Shown: positions 35,496 through 44,641 of the stretch, piece after piece | Layout: the number at the start of each line of letters is the position of its first letter | Position numbering within the stretch: the stretch's first letter is position 1 | From: Acinetobacter proteolyticus | GTDB taxonomy: Bacteria > Pseudomonadota > Gammaproteobacteria > Pseudomonadales > Moraxellaceae | Direction of reading: 5' to 3' | DNA: 64,000 nt | NCBI RefSeq assembly: GCF_000367945.1 | Contig: NZ_KB849179.1 | Coordinates: 2,131,747-2,195,746 of the forward strand | Notes under the pieces: model-generated | What the model was told of the DNA's origin: nothing | The model's input: only the letters and a program-made list of their open reading frames with translations | Database searches by the model: none | Made by a program: the position numbers and the translations under genes

Positions 35496-36119
35496 TTATT
35501 TCATACCAAAGATCAGTTTTAATCCGAGCAAGGTCATCACCCCACCCGCAATGCGATCAAATAACGATTTAGATTTTAGATAAACTTTACGTGGGCCTTC
35601 GGCTGACAATGCCACCGCAACCAACGAATACCAACCTGCATCAATAAAGAAGCACAGCATTGGCAACACCACATAGTAATAACTTGGAATGTCTTTCGGT
35701 AATAAGGCGGTAAAAATACTGGCAAGGATAATCGCAATTTTCGGGTTACTGAGCTGAGTAATCAGCCCCAAACGAAAGGCTTGTGCGTAGCTCATGCGAT
35801 TCACAGTGCCATTGACTGCTTCCATTGGCTCTTTGGCATGTTTGATAATTTTATAGGCCAGCCAAAGCAAGTACAGACCACCAAATATTTTTAGTGCAAT
35901 ATAAGCAGAAGGTACCGCCAATAAAATTGCCTGCAAACCCATAACAGCAAGCAAACCAAATAATGCAGCCCCTGTTCCAGTTCCCAAGGCAGTAAATAAG
36001 CCATGCTTACGCGAAATCGCAATTGAGTTTTTAGCCACATAAATAAATGTAGGACCTGGGCTGATTGCACCCAACATTAACGCCAAAGCAATTGAGCCTA
36101 AAATCAATAACGATTCCAA
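35496..36119 (-). CDS. LysE/RhtB-family exporter
   Basis: 207 aa with about six membrane helices. N-terminal signature LGAISPGPTFIYVAKNSIAI (the SPGP motif), RKHGLFTALGTGTGA and LSNPKIAIILASIFTALLP. Exports amino acids, homoserine lactone-like molecules or similar; substrate unknown. Divergent from the ohyA region, ending at the bidirectional terminator. Confidence 0.87.
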   Translation of the reverse strand: MESLLILGSIALALMLGAISPGPTFIYVAKNSIAISRKHGLFTALGTGTGAALFGLLAVMGLQAILLAVPSAYIALKIFGGLYLLWLAYKIIKHAKEPMEAVNGTVNRMSYAQAFRLGLITQLSNPKIAIILASIFTALLPKDIPSYYYVVLPMLCFFIDAGWYSLVAVALSAEGPRKVYLKSKSLFDRIAGGVMTLLGLKLIFGMK

Positions 36120-36478
36120 GTGAAACCTCTAGATTAGAATAATTTTCAAATATTAATTTTACTGAAAAAGTATCGCCAGAAGATATAAAAATTTTGACTA
36201 ATCTCAGCAATTTTTGAGAGCTTCAGTCGATGTCATCTGATTAGAAAGCAATAAACTAGAGCAAAGACTCAATTCATAATGAATATCAAACACTTAAAAA
36301 TAGCATATTCATCTCCGTCATAAATCAAGTATCCGATTTTTCTATAAAACTAATTTTATGATCAAAATTTGTCATCCATTTTAGTGTAACTTTCATTTAT
36401 TTTTAGTAGTTTAAATCCCATAATAAATTTATGGAATTAAATTCATTTTCATCAATAACGATAACCGAGGCACATCAG
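36120..36478. other. AT-rich divergent region upstream of oleate hydratase
   Basis: No gene or clear palindrome. A/T-rich sequence with several TATAAT- and TAAAAC-like hexamers makes promoter choice ambiguous. An in-frame ATG at 36431 would add 16 residues to ohyA but has no ribosome site. Confidence 0.4.
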
Positions 36479-38101
36479 ATGCAAACTAAAAAACTGAAAA
36501 CTTTAGACCCTTCACAATCACATCTCTGGATCATTGGCGGCGGTATTGCAGGTATGGCGGCGGCAGCATTTGCTATTCGTGACGCCAAAGTACCCGCCCA
36601 AAACATTCATATTTTAGAAGAGCTTGAGGTTTCAGGTGGTTCAATGGATGGTGGACATAATCCACTCAATCCCAATCATGCTTGGGTGACGCGTGGCGGA
36701 CGAATGCTGACCGATGAAACCTATTTATGTACATGGGATCTATTCTCTAGCATCCCCTCACTGGAAGATCCAAACATTTCTGTCCGTGAGGAATGCCGTG
36801 AATTTAATGAAAAAATTAAGACCCATGCCCAAGCCCGTTTAATTGATGCGAATCATGTCATTGCAGAGGCCGAAAAGCTCGGTTTATCCACCTTAAATCG
36901 TGCCCAGATGCTACGCCTGTTGGCACTCAAAGAAGAACGGATTGGCAGTCGTCGTATTGATGAATTTTTTGATGATGCATTTTTTCAAAGCAATTTCTGG
37001 CGGATGTGGCGCACCACCTTTGCCTTTCAGAAATGGCATAGTGCAGCAGAATTACGCCGCTATTTCATACGCTTTATTCAAGAATTACCCCGTATTCATA
37101 CTTTGGCTGGGGTTAAGCGCACTAAATACAATCAATATGATTCGATGATTTATCCTCTGCAACGTTGGTTGGTCGAACAAGGTGTAGATGTACGCTTTGG
37201 CACGTATGTCACCGATGCTGATTTTATTGAAGATGAGCAGAGCAAACAACGTAAGGTAAGCAAGCTTTATCTGAATCTCCCAGAAGGGACTGAACAGATT
37301 ATCTTAGGTGAACATGATCTCGCATTATTTACCTTAGGTTCGATTACAGCAGATTCACGTTATGGCGGTCAAAATGATGTGCCAGCCTTAATTCGTGATC
37401 GACAGGATCATGGCTGGCGCCTATGGGAAACCCTTGCACAAAAAGCACCTGATTTTGGTCGCCCAATGACCTTTAATGGCAATATCGACGAACATAAATG
37501 GAAGTCTTTTACCCTGACCCTGCATGATGATGTGCTGCTGAAACGTATCATTGAATACACAGGCAATGAACCGGGAACGGGTGCACTGATGACTTGGTTT
37601 GAATCAGGCTGGCATTTATCCATCGTGGTGCCTGCACAGCCACATTTTGCTGACCTACCAGAAGGCAAATTTACCCTATGGGGCTATGGCTTTGAAATTG
37701 ATCACATCGGTGACTACATCAAAAAACCAATGAGTGAAGCCACTGGGCAAGAGATTGTGATTGAGTTAATTCATCAACTCGGATTCGACGATATCCTAGA
37801 TCATGTACTGGCGCATAGTGACATTAGCACGGTAATGATGCCGTATGCCTCTGCGCTGTTTGCTTGTCGTAAAACAGGCGATCGTCCCTTACTGATTCCA
37901 GAGAATGCCGTTAATTTTGCTTTCTTGGGTCAATTTGTGGAACTGGAAGATGATGTGGTGTTTACCGTGGAATATTCCATCCGTGGCGCCATGCTCGCCA
38001 TTTACCAACTCTTAGGCGTAGATCGTGAAGTTCCTGAAATCTACAACGGTCTGCTCGACCCTAAAGTCGGCTTAAAAGCCTTGGAAACCGTATTTCACTA
38101 A
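36479..38101 (+). CDS. ohyA: Oleate hydratase (FAD-dependent, MCRA family)
   Basis: Adds water to the cis-9 double bond of oleate to give 10-hydroxystearate, a detoxification route for unsaturated fatty acids. N-terminal FAD fold WIIGGGIAGMAAAAFAIRD, then the family's LEELEVSGGSMDGG, WVTRGGRMLTDETYLCTWDL (the conserved R-G-G-R and E-T-Y-x-C-x-W-D substrate region), FQKWHSAAELRRYF and, near the end, FLGQFVELEDDVVFTVEYSI. About 540 aa, typical. Start at 36479 is supported by GAGG 8 bp upstream. Single gene; an inverted repeat follows. Confidence 0.93.
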   Translation: MQTKKLKTLDPSQSHLWIIGGGIAGMAAAAFAIRDAKVPAQNIHILEELEVSGGSMDGGHNPLNPNHAWVTRGGRMLTDETYLCTWDLFSSIPSLEDPNISVREECREFNEKIKTHAQARLIDANHVIAEAEKLGLSTLNRAQMLRLLALKEERIGSRRIDEFFDDAFFQSNFWRMWRTTFAFQKWHSAAELRRYFIRFIQELPRIHTLAGVKRTKYNQYDSMIYPLQRWLVEQGVDVRFGTYVTDADFIEDEQSKQRKVSKLYLNLPEGTEQIILGEHDLALFTLGSITADSRYGGQNDVPALIRDRQDHGWRLWETLAQKAPDFGRPMTFNGNIDEHKWKSFTLTLHDDVLLKRIIEYTGNEPGTGALMTWFESGWHLSIVVPAQPHFADLPEGKFTLWGYGFEIDHIGDYIKKPMSEATGQEIVIELIHQLGFDDILDHVLAHSDISTVMMPYASALFACRKTGDRPLLIPENAVNFAFLGQFVELEDDVVFTVEYSIRGAMLAIYQLLGVDREVPEIYNGLLDPKVGLKALETVFH

Positions 38102-38121
38102 ACCATCGTGAAATACGAAAC

Positions 38122-38150
38122 ATGAAGTAGATCTTGAAGATCTACTTCAT
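38122..38150. terminator. Inverted repeat downstream of ohyA
   Basis: Perfect 13-bp arms (ATGAAGTAGATCT / AGATCTACTTCAT) with a 3-nt loop, 20 bp after the ohyA stop; no T tract, so a weak or Rho-assisted terminator or mRNA end protector. Confidence 0.5.
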
Positions 38151-38210
38151 CCACATGATTAGTCCATAGAGCTATAAGCAAAATTCACTCGAATTTGCTG
38201 AATAGCTTAC

Positions 38211-38747
38211 TCATTCTTGAAGCAGCAGCTTGCCATTTTCTTTCAGTAGTTTTCCATCATAGCTATAAATCATTTTCTTCTGAGCAACTTTGCGTTCTTG
38301 CTCCTCACTTTCTGGCGCACCCATAAAGTCAGGCATGGTCACGATAATTTGATTCGGCTTCGCTGAAACTTTAATGAGATCTGAACATGAACCAAAAACA
38401 GGTGAAACTGTCACTTTCTGATTCGGACTGATTTTCACAAAATTCAGTTGGATCGGACAACCACTGCCGCCAATGTCTTGCACCAAAACCACATCATCCA
38501 GGTGTAATTGATAAATGCCTTCAATTGACAGACCGTTGTTGCCCTCAATTTTTGGCAGTACCATCTTATGATTAAAATATAGCGTTTCTTGTCCAGTCTC
38601 CGGACTGACTTTAATTTGCACTTGCCCATAACGCGTTTTCTTGACGCTTTCCGCAGCAAAAGCAGTCTGTGTAGCAACCAATAGCGTGGCAGTAAGTACC
38701 CATTTCAACATCTTATTTTGCTTAGTCATTTTGATTTTACTCATCAC
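38211..38747 (-). CDS. Exported hypothetical protein (178 aa)
   Basis: Not recognised. Signal peptide after a basic N-terminus (KWVLTATLLVATQTAFA). Two Cys (GCPIQLNFV and GSCSDLIKV) could pair. The pattern G-Q-V-Q-I-K-V.. and short beta strands suggests a small beta-rich periplasmic protein. The start overlaps the stop of the upstream gene by 11 bp, so the two are translationally linked and perhaps work together. Confidence 0.7.
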   Translation of the reverse strand: MMSKIKMTKQNKMLKWVLTATLLVATQTAFAAESVKKTRYGQVQIKVSPETGQETLYFNHKMVLPKIEGNNGLSIEGIYQLHLDDVVLVQDIGGSGCPIQLNFVKISPNQKVTVSPVFGSCSDLIKVSAKPNQIIVTMPDFMGAPESEEQERKVAQKKMIYSYDGKLLKENGKLLLQE

Positions 38748-39345
38748 CTTGTTTAATGATTTTCGGTTTTAAACTACATGGATTTTCAACTTTGATCTCC
38801 TGAAAGTATTTCTCTCCGTCTTCTTCTGCATCATAGCCAAAATTAAACGATGCATCGCTCTCATCAAAGAATGTGGAATAGCCAATCTGTCCCATCTCGC
38901 TAAACTTTGGATCTTTTTTACTGATGCTTAAATAAGGCTTGAGTTCAGGCAAACGGTAAAACACCACTTTGTCATGTTCTTTGTCCAATTGCTGTTTGGT
39001 CACAAAGCACTTTTGATCGGGTGACATTTTTAATAATTCAAAGAATTCCTGCTGCTTGTTATCTTGATCATACACCGTGAGGATATGCGCACTGCCAGTG
39101 GCACCCAACTGAAAACCAATCAGTTTTGGGGTGAATTGATAGGCTCTTGCCGTCTTATTCCATTGCGATATTAAGACCTTTTCTTGACCTTTATAGATTT
39201 TGATATAGTCACAGGCATCGGTTTTTACATTGCAGTTTCGTTTAATAATTTTGACCTCACCCGCTTGAGCCAAAACTTCGGTTTTAGCCCATAGCACGGT
39301 ACTGCAACAGAGCAAACTGATCGCTAAAATTAATCTATTTGTCAT
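38737..39345 (-). CDS. Exported hypothetical protein (202 aa)
   Basis: Not recognised. Signal peptide 1-20 (ISLLCCSTVLWA). Cys pair near residue 38-45 (NCNVKTDAC) and a further Cys near the C-terminus (PCSLKP). Alternating hydrophobic residues suggest a beta-rich periplasmic protein. First gene of a two-gene unit with the overlapping 178-aa exported protein. Confidence 0.7.
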   Translation of the reverse strand: MTNRLILAISLLCCSTVLWAKTEVLAQAGEVKIIKRNCNVKTDACDYIKIYKGQEKVLISQWNKTARAYQFTPKLIGFQLGATGSAHILTVYDQDNKQQEFFELLKMSPDQKCFVTKQQLDKEHDKVVFYRLPELKPYLSISKKDPKFSEMGQIGYSTFFDESDASFNFGYDAEEDGEKYFQEIKVENPCSLKPKIIKQGDE

Positions 39346-39448
39346 TTTATAATATACCCAATTGATTTAAGCCGTGGTCTATATGCCACAAAATAGACCG
39401 CTTATTCTGCTTAGAATAGATTGGGAATTCAATGTTTTATTGCTGGCC

Positions 39449-40216
39449 TCATCCACATGAGGTTGAAAGCACCAAATACAACACTTCACTGCTGAATGAA
39501 CCATCTGCTTGAATGCGATAATATTGCTGGGTTTGATCAGATGCCTTGTTCTGTAAATTACGGATGGTCTGAATCGCATAGTCCGGGGTCTGCATCCGTT
39601 CCGTCCAACTGTTGAACTCTAAATCTAAATATTGCTTTTCAACGCTCTCTACCCTAAAACCTGCACATTCTGCAAAGCGCATCCATTCTTGCAAACTATA
39701 ATTGCGTACATGACTTGGGTCTCGAATGCTTTCAATACTCTGAAAGAAAGTATCCATCACGGGATTTGAGTGCCCTAAAATATCGACAATAATCACCTTG
39801 CCTTGTGACGCCAATACACGGCGAATTTCCGCCATCGCCTGTGCCACGTTTTGCCAATGATGTGCTGAATAGCGTGTAATTACACAATCAAAGCTTTGAT
39901 CGGCAAAAGGTAAACTTTCGGCAGCACCTTGCACAGCCTTGACATGATCAAAGCCCTTTTGCTTGGCTTGTTGAGCCACCAATTCCACCATTGACGGCGT
40001 TAAATCATAAGCCGTCACTGCTTTGGTAAATGGTGCGATCTGATAGCTGACATGGCCACCACCACAGCCTAAGTCCAACACGGTTTTAAATTGATGTGAC
40101 TGGATCAAGTGCTGCATTTTTGCAAACTCAACACCTTGCGCATGCACCGTGCTGTTTAAATAGGCTTGCGATTTATCTTGATATTGCTGTTGATTGACTT
40201 GATGCTGGGTATTCAT
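39449..40216 (-). CDS. Class I SAM-dependent methyltransferase (UbiE/YcgJ-like)
   Basis: 255 aa. SAM-binding motif I VLDLGCGGGHVSYQIAP near residue 44, motif II region VTAYDLTPSMVELVAQQA, FADQSFDCVITRYSAHHW (motif IV-like) and VLASQGKVIIVDILGH (post-motif). Belongs to the Methyltransf_11/UbiE-like group (YcgJ type); small-molecule target unknown. Cytoplasmic. No operon partner close by. Confidence 0.87.
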   Translation of the reverse strand: MNTQHQVNQQQYQDKSQAYLNSTVHAQGVEFAKMQHLIQSHQFKTVLDLGCGGGHVSYQIAPFTKAVTAYDLTPSMVELVAQQAKQKGFDHVKAVQGAAESLPFADQSFDCVITRYSAHHWQNVAQAMAEIRRVLASQGKVIIVDILGHSNPVMDTFFQSIESIRDPSHVRNYSLQEWMRFAECAGFRVESVEKQYLDLEFNSWTERMQTPDYAIQTIRNLQNKASDQTQQYYRIQADGSFSSEVLYLVLSTSCG

Positions 40217-40316
40217 CTTCTTAGCCTTGCGCTATGGGTTTAGATTCAAAATAGCCAATCTCAATCAAAAACAAAAATGATCAATTTTATATTAATTAAT
40301 AAAAATAAGTTATCAA

Positions 40317-40994
40317 TTATAAGCCAATCAAACTGGCTGCAACATTGATCGCCACAGCCAAGATCACGGTATTAAAAATAAAAGCCAAGACACAGTGAAA
40401 AATATTCAGATGTCTCAGCTCTGAACTGGTAATCGAGACATCGGCGGTTTGTGCGGAGGTACCAATGATATAACTGAAATAAATAAAATCCAGATAATCC
40501 GGTTGATCGGTTTTTGGAAAATCTAGACCTGCATCTTGATGACGACTTTTGGCAAGGTAATAGTCATGCGCGTAATGAATCGCAAATAACGTATGCAGTA
40601 ATAACCAAGTTGAAAAAATCGTCCCGATGGTGAGTAAAATCAGGGCACTTTTTAAAATCGGCTGATCTTTGGGGACGTGTCCCAATTGCACCACAATCGA
40701 AATAAAGCAGATTACAATGGCAACAAGAACAACGGTCAAGATCATCCACTTGCCTTCATCCTGCTGCTTGGCGCGTTGTAAAATATGGGTGGCATCCAAA
40801 TGCCACATCATTTTCAAGGTCAGAAATAAATACAGCCAAATCGCAATATTCCAACCAAGCTGCAAGCAGGTTGCCCAATGCCATTGGGTAAGCAGATGCA
40901 AAGCCCCATAAATCACCAGTCCCAAAGAGAAAGTTGCAGACAAATATGGCCGATATTTTATTCCTTGCAGCAACCGCGGAATGAATCCTTGCAT
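40317..40994 (-). CDS. DUF1345 membrane protein
   Basis: 225 aa with about five to six membrane helices. The family block DFIYFSYIIGTSAQTADVSI near residue 165, followed by LRHLNIFHCVLAFIFNTVIL, identifies DUF1345; another conserved part is HTLFAIHYAHDYYLA. Function unknown. Divergent from the tetR-efflux operon over 185 bp. Confidence 0.85.
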   Translation of the reverse strand: MQGFIPRLLQGIKYRPYLSATFSLGLVIYGALHLLTQWHWATCLQLGWNIAIWLYLFLTLKMMWHLDATHILQRAKQQDEGKWMILTVVLVAIVICFISIVVQLGHVPKDQPILKSALILLTIGTIFSTWLLLHTLFAIHYAHDYYLAKSRHQDAGLDFPKTDQPDYLDFIYFSYIIGTSAQTADVSITSSELRHLNIFHCVLAFIFNTVILAVAINVAASLIGL

Positions 40995-41120
40995 TTTTCA
41001 CCTATTTGTATTTTTTATGCATGCGTAATTTACTCTTATTTTTTAACACTGTATTGTCTAAGAAAATCCCTCTGAACGGCGATTTTACCGAAATTAAACA
41101 AAATAAAGTTTCTCAGTATA

Positions 41121-41149
41121 TTTACTTCGGACAAAAATGTCCGTTTAAT
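41121..41149 (+). promoter_or_regulatory. tetR promoter with operator palindrome in its spacer
   Basis: Candidate -35 TTTACT (41121-41126) and -10 TTTAAT (41144-41149) with a 17-bp spacer. The spacer contains the perfect 6-4-6 inverted repeat CGGACA-AAAA-TGTCCG (41128-41143). This is where a TetR-family dimer would block RNA polymerase, suggesting autoregulation of the tetR-MFS-HlyD operon by ligand-released repression. Confidence 0.55.
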
Positions 41150-41179
41150 TCACTCTATATCTCCCAAGAAATTTAGGTC

Positions 41180-41728
41180 ATGGCAAAACGTCAGCAATTG
41201 GCAGCGCATAATCGTGATGAACTCCTGAATGCAGCCGAAGAAATCTTTCGCAAACAAGGGGTTCATGTGCCTTTGCAAGCTATCATTGATCATGCTGGCG
41301 TGGGACGTGCAACCTTCTATCGTAATTTTGCCGATCGTAAAGCGCTGATTGCTGCCTTGCTGGAACGAGCGATTACACGTTTAGAACAACGAGCACAGGC
41401 ACTACAAGAATTTAATGATGGTTTTATTCGGTTGATTGAAGGTCATATCCAACAGCTCCCCCATCTGGTGGTTCTTATTGATTACTGGCGCATTATTGAT
41501 CGGCAAGACCCAATCATGCTAAACATTTATGAGCGGCGTGATAAAGCGTTACAGCCATTGATTGATCAAGCCATACAGCATCAACTCTGCCGTTCTGATC
41601 TCACCCCGCAAGATTTCGGTATGATCACGGCGATTTTGGGATCTTCATTTCAAGGGCATAACACCTCAGATCAAGTTCGCTTAGCCAAACGTGCAATAGA
41701 ATTATTATTAAACGGCATTAAAGTTTAG
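41180..41728 (+). CDS. TetR/AcrR-family transcriptional regulator
   Basis: 182 aa. N-terminal helix-turn-helix: RDELLNAAEEIFRKQG then IIDHAGVGRATFYRNFADRK at residues 32-51, the classic TetR recognition helix pattern (G-V-x-x-x-T-x-Y-x-x-F). The C-terminal ligand domain is divergent, so the inducer is unknown. Heads an operon with an MFS pump (13 bp later) and an HlyD adaptor, so it probably senses a pump substrate. A palindromic operator lies in the promoter at 41128-41143. Confidence 0.9.
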   Translation: MAKRQQLAAHNRDELLNAAEEIFRKQGVHVPLQAIIDHAGVGRATFYRNFADRKALIAALLERAITRLEQRAQALQEFNDGFIRLIEGHIQQLPHLVVLIDYWRIIDRQDPIMLNIYERRDKALQPLIDQAIQHQLCRSDLTPQDFGMITAILGSSFQGHNTSDQVRLAKRAIELLLNGIKV

Positions 41729-41741
41729 TTCGGGAAATAAC

Positions 41742-43388
41742 ATGGATAAAAGCCCTCGCTATCTTGAGACTCCTCCAGATTGGTCAGCTGATGAGCGCCC
41801 AACCTTACCTGGTTCGCCTGCTGCAATTGCCCATGCCAGACCGAAACGTTTTGCTTACTTCATTATTGGTCTGTTTATTTGTATTGCAGCCAGTTTAAGT
41901 AATGGTTTTATTGTTGCGAATTTGCCGATTTTCCAAGGTGAATATGGCCTCACCCCATCGCAGGCAGCATGGCTCCCCGCAGCTTATGTGATGGCAAATG
42001 TCAGTTCTAACCTGATTCTGTTTAAAGCCCGCCAACAATATGGCTTACGCCTTTTTTCTGAAATCGGTTTGCTAGTTTTTATTGGTGTACTGATTCTACA
42101 TATCTTTGTCAAAACCTATGAAATGGCCTTATTTGTAAGATTCATTGCAGGTCTGGCCGCGGCACCACTCAGTTCACTGGGGATGTATTACACCATGCAG
42201 GCCTTTGGAAAGGCGGATATGGCCAAAGGAATTTATCTGGCCTTCGGCTTTCAGCAACTTGGTCTGCCTTTGGCATGGATCATCTCGCCTTTTCTGCTTA
42301 GCGCCAACCAGTGGGACGTGATTTATACCTTTGAATTGGGCTTGGCGATTTGTTGTTTTGCCATGGTGGTGGCATTAAAACTCCCCCGTAGCTTACGTAT
42401 GGAGGTGTTTGAGAAGCAGGACTTCTTTACCTTTGCCTTGCTGGCGCCCGGTTTTGCCTGCCTGTGTATCGTACTGACCCAAGGGCCGATTCTATGGTGG
42501 TTCAATAGCCCTTGGCTGGCTTATACCTTAATTGTGGGTTTTTGTTTGATTGTATTGGGGCTTACTTACGAACATTATCGCAGTAATCCACTGATTATGA
42601 CCCGTTGGTTGGCGGCTGGTGATCTGCTCAGTTTTGTGGTCAGTGCCTTCGCCCTACGTTTACTGATGTCAGAACAAAGCTATGCCGCAGTCAATTTTTT
42701 GAAAACCATGGGCATGGGACCCGACCAGTTTGTACCACTGTATGTGGTGATCTTCTGCGGCACCATTGCAGGTTCTGTATTTAGTGCGCTGACCTTTCAC
42801 CGCGAACGGGTGATTCTGAATTTATTTCTGGCTGAAATCTTGATTTTGATTGCTTGTGCGCTGGACTATCACCTGACCAGTGATGTACGTCCTGCCAACT
42901 TTTACCGCAGTCAATTTCTCGTCAGCTTTGCAGGAGGCGTGTTTATCGGCCCACTGCTGCTGATGGGCTTTATGCGTACCCTACAACGCGGTCCGCAATA
43001 TGTGGTGACCTTTATTGTGCTGTTTTCGGCCACACAGAACTTTGGTGGTTTGGTCGGCTCCTCCTTTTTCAACACCTATCAGCAGCGCCATACCTATGAT
43101 TATAAAGTCGAAATCAATAGCAATCTTGATCCGACAAATCCAATAGTGGCCCAACGCTTACAGGCTTATCAGCGCAGTGCTACGGTCAGTAGCAATGACC
43201 CTGTTTTACAAAATAACCAAGCCTTGCAGAACCTAAATAAAGTGGTCACCCGTGAGGCGCAGGTGCGTGCCTATAACGATGTGATTGTATTGAACGGTAT
43301 TTTTGCAGTGGTGTTATTGCTGTGGGGCTTATTTAAATATGCACGGGATAAATACAAAACCCGAAAGAATCTGCAAGCAGCCAGTTAG
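41742..43388 (+). CDS. MFS efflux transporter, DHA2/EmrB-like
   Basis: 548 aa, about 14 membrane helices. EGEYGLTPSQAAWLPAAYVM-like helix 2 region is seen near residue 70 (here QGEYGLTPSQAAWLPAAYV), with a long periplasmic stretch near residues 445-500 rich in Gln/Asn. Belongs to the drug:H+ antiporter-2 group that works with an HlyD/EmrA adaptor and an outer-membrane TolC-type channel encoded elsewhere. Unusual cytoplasmic N-terminus of ~40 residues. Substrates likely to be hydrophobic toxic compounds or fatty acids; unproven. Confidence 0.85.
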   Translation: MDKSPRYLETPPDWSADERPTLPGSPAAIAHARPKRFAYFIIGLFICIAASLSNGFIVANLPIFQGEYGLTPSQAAWLPAAYVMANVSSNLILFKARQQYGLRLFSEIGLLVFIGVLILHIFVKTYEMALFVRFIAGLAAAPLSSLGMYYTMQAFGKADMAKGIYLAFGFQQLGLPLAWIISPFLLSANQWDVIYTFELGLAICCFAMVVALKLPRSLRMEVFEKQDFFTFALLAPGFACLCIVLTQGPILWWFNSPWLAYTLIVGFCLIVLGLTYEHYRSNPLIMTRWLAAGDLLSFVVSAFALRLLMSEQSYAAVNFLKTMGMGPDQFVPLYVVIFCGTIAGSVFSALTFHRERVILNLFLAEILILIACALDYHLTSDVRPANFYRSQFLVSFAGGVFIGPLLLMGFMRTLQRGPQYVVTFIVLFSATQNFGGLVGSSFFNTYQQRHTYDYKVEINSNLDPTNPIVAQRLQAYQRSATVSSNDPVLQNNQALQNLNKVVTREAQVRAYNDVIVLNGIFAVVLLLWGLFKYARDKYKTRKNLQAAS

Positions 43389-43411
43389 TCCTTTTTGATT
43401 GAGAAAAGCTT

Positions 43412-44575
43412 ATGTCCGAACAAGAGAAACCCGAAAATAATAATGCTCAAACCACTGAGCAAAATGAGACAACTCAAGCAGCAAAGGTGCCTGAGACTGT
43501 CGTCCAAATGCCACCACCACCTCCACCGCCGACCAGTAAACTCATTAAAACCAAACGCTCTACCCTATGGTGGATGCTGCTGGTGCTATTGGTCGGAATC
43601 ACCATTATTTTATGGGCATGGCGCATTGGCCCCTTCCATACAGCAGTTGAACAAACTGACAATAGCTATGTGAAAGGTAAAACCACCATCCTGTCTTCAC
43701 AGATCAATGGCTATATTAAAGATGTCTTGGTCAAAGACTTTGATCAAGTTAAACAAGGTCAGGTTTTGATGCATATTGATGCCACCACCTATGATCAAAA
43801 AGTCACACAGGCAGCATCTGGGGTAGAACAGGCTGAAAACAGCCTTGCCAACCAAACCCAAGCCATTGCACAACGTCAGGCTGATGTTGTGGCCGCACAG
43901 GCCAAACTGGATCAGGTCAAGGCACAATACGATTTATCTGTAGCACAGCTAAAACGCTACCAGCAATTGGGTGATAGCGGTGCGGCGTCTAAATCTGAAC
44001 AAGATAAAGCCGCGGCAGATACGCAGAATAATCACGCCTTATTGAAACAGGCCGAAGCCAATATCTTGGTGGCGCAAGAAGCTTTAAAAACAGCGCAAGT
44101 GGCGCAATCTGGCTTAAAAGCACAAGTGAATAGTGCACAGGCACAACTCGACCAAGCCAATACCACCAAGGACTACAGCACCATTGTTGCACCACTGGAT
44201 GGACAATTAGGTGAAGTCAATCCACGGGTCGGTCAATATGTCGCAGCGGGAACACAACTGCTTTATCTGATCCCGACACAAACGTGGGTGATTGCCAACT
44301 TTAAAGAAACTCAAATTGCCAATATGAAAATTGGGCAAAAAGCCTATTTCACCGTCGATGCGATGAATCATCAGAAATTTACAGGACATGTTGAACAGAT
44401 TTCCCCTGCGGCAGGTTCAGAGTTCAGCGTGCTCAAACCCGACAATGCAACAGGTAACTTCACCAAGGTGGTACAACGTATTTCAGTCCGCATCGCCATA
44501 GATCCAAATCAAAAAGGCATCGAAAACTTACGTCCTGGGATGTCGGTAATTACCTCGGTGGATACTGACTCCTAA
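43412..44575 (+). CDS. HlyD/EmrA-family membrane-fusion (adaptor) protein
   Basis: 387 aa. Cytoplasmic N-terminus of ~55 residues with a seven-proline run (MPPPPPPPTSKL), one membrane helix (LWWMLLVLLVGITIILWAW), a biotinyl-lipoyl-like domain (VKGKTTILSSQINGYIKDVL), a long alpha-hairpin (residues ~120-235, Gln/Ala rich) and a beta-barrel/MP region (NFTKVVQRISVRIAI, typical EmrA end). Bridges the MFS pump to an outer-membrane channel. Gene follows the pump by 23 bp. The poly-proline run should stall ribosomes without EF-P, which may couple pump and adaptor levels; that is inference. Confidence 0.88.
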   Translation: MSEQEKPENNNAQTTEQNETTQAAKVPETVVQMPPPPPPPTSKLIKTKRSTLWWMLLVLLVGITIILWAWRIGPFHTAVEQTDNSYVKGKTTILSSQINGYIKDVLVKDFDQVKQGQVLMHIDATTYDQKVTQAASGVEQAENSLANQTQAIAQRQADVVAAQAKLDQVKAQYDLSVAQLKRYQQLGDSGAASKSEQDKAAADTQNNHALLKQAEANILVAQEALKTAQVAQSGLKAQVNSAQAQLDQANTTKDYSTIVAPLDGQLGEVNPRVGQYVAAGTQLLYLIPTQTWVIANFKETQIANMKIGQKAYFTVDAMNHQKFTGHVEQISPAAGSEFSVLKPDNATGNFTKVVQRISVRIAIDPNQKGIENLRPGMSVITSVDTDS

Positions 44576-44641
44576 TGCAACACTGACATTCTCAATCAAA
44601 TCCATTTACAATGTGGTCAAATCTATTTCTCTTGTTCGAAA

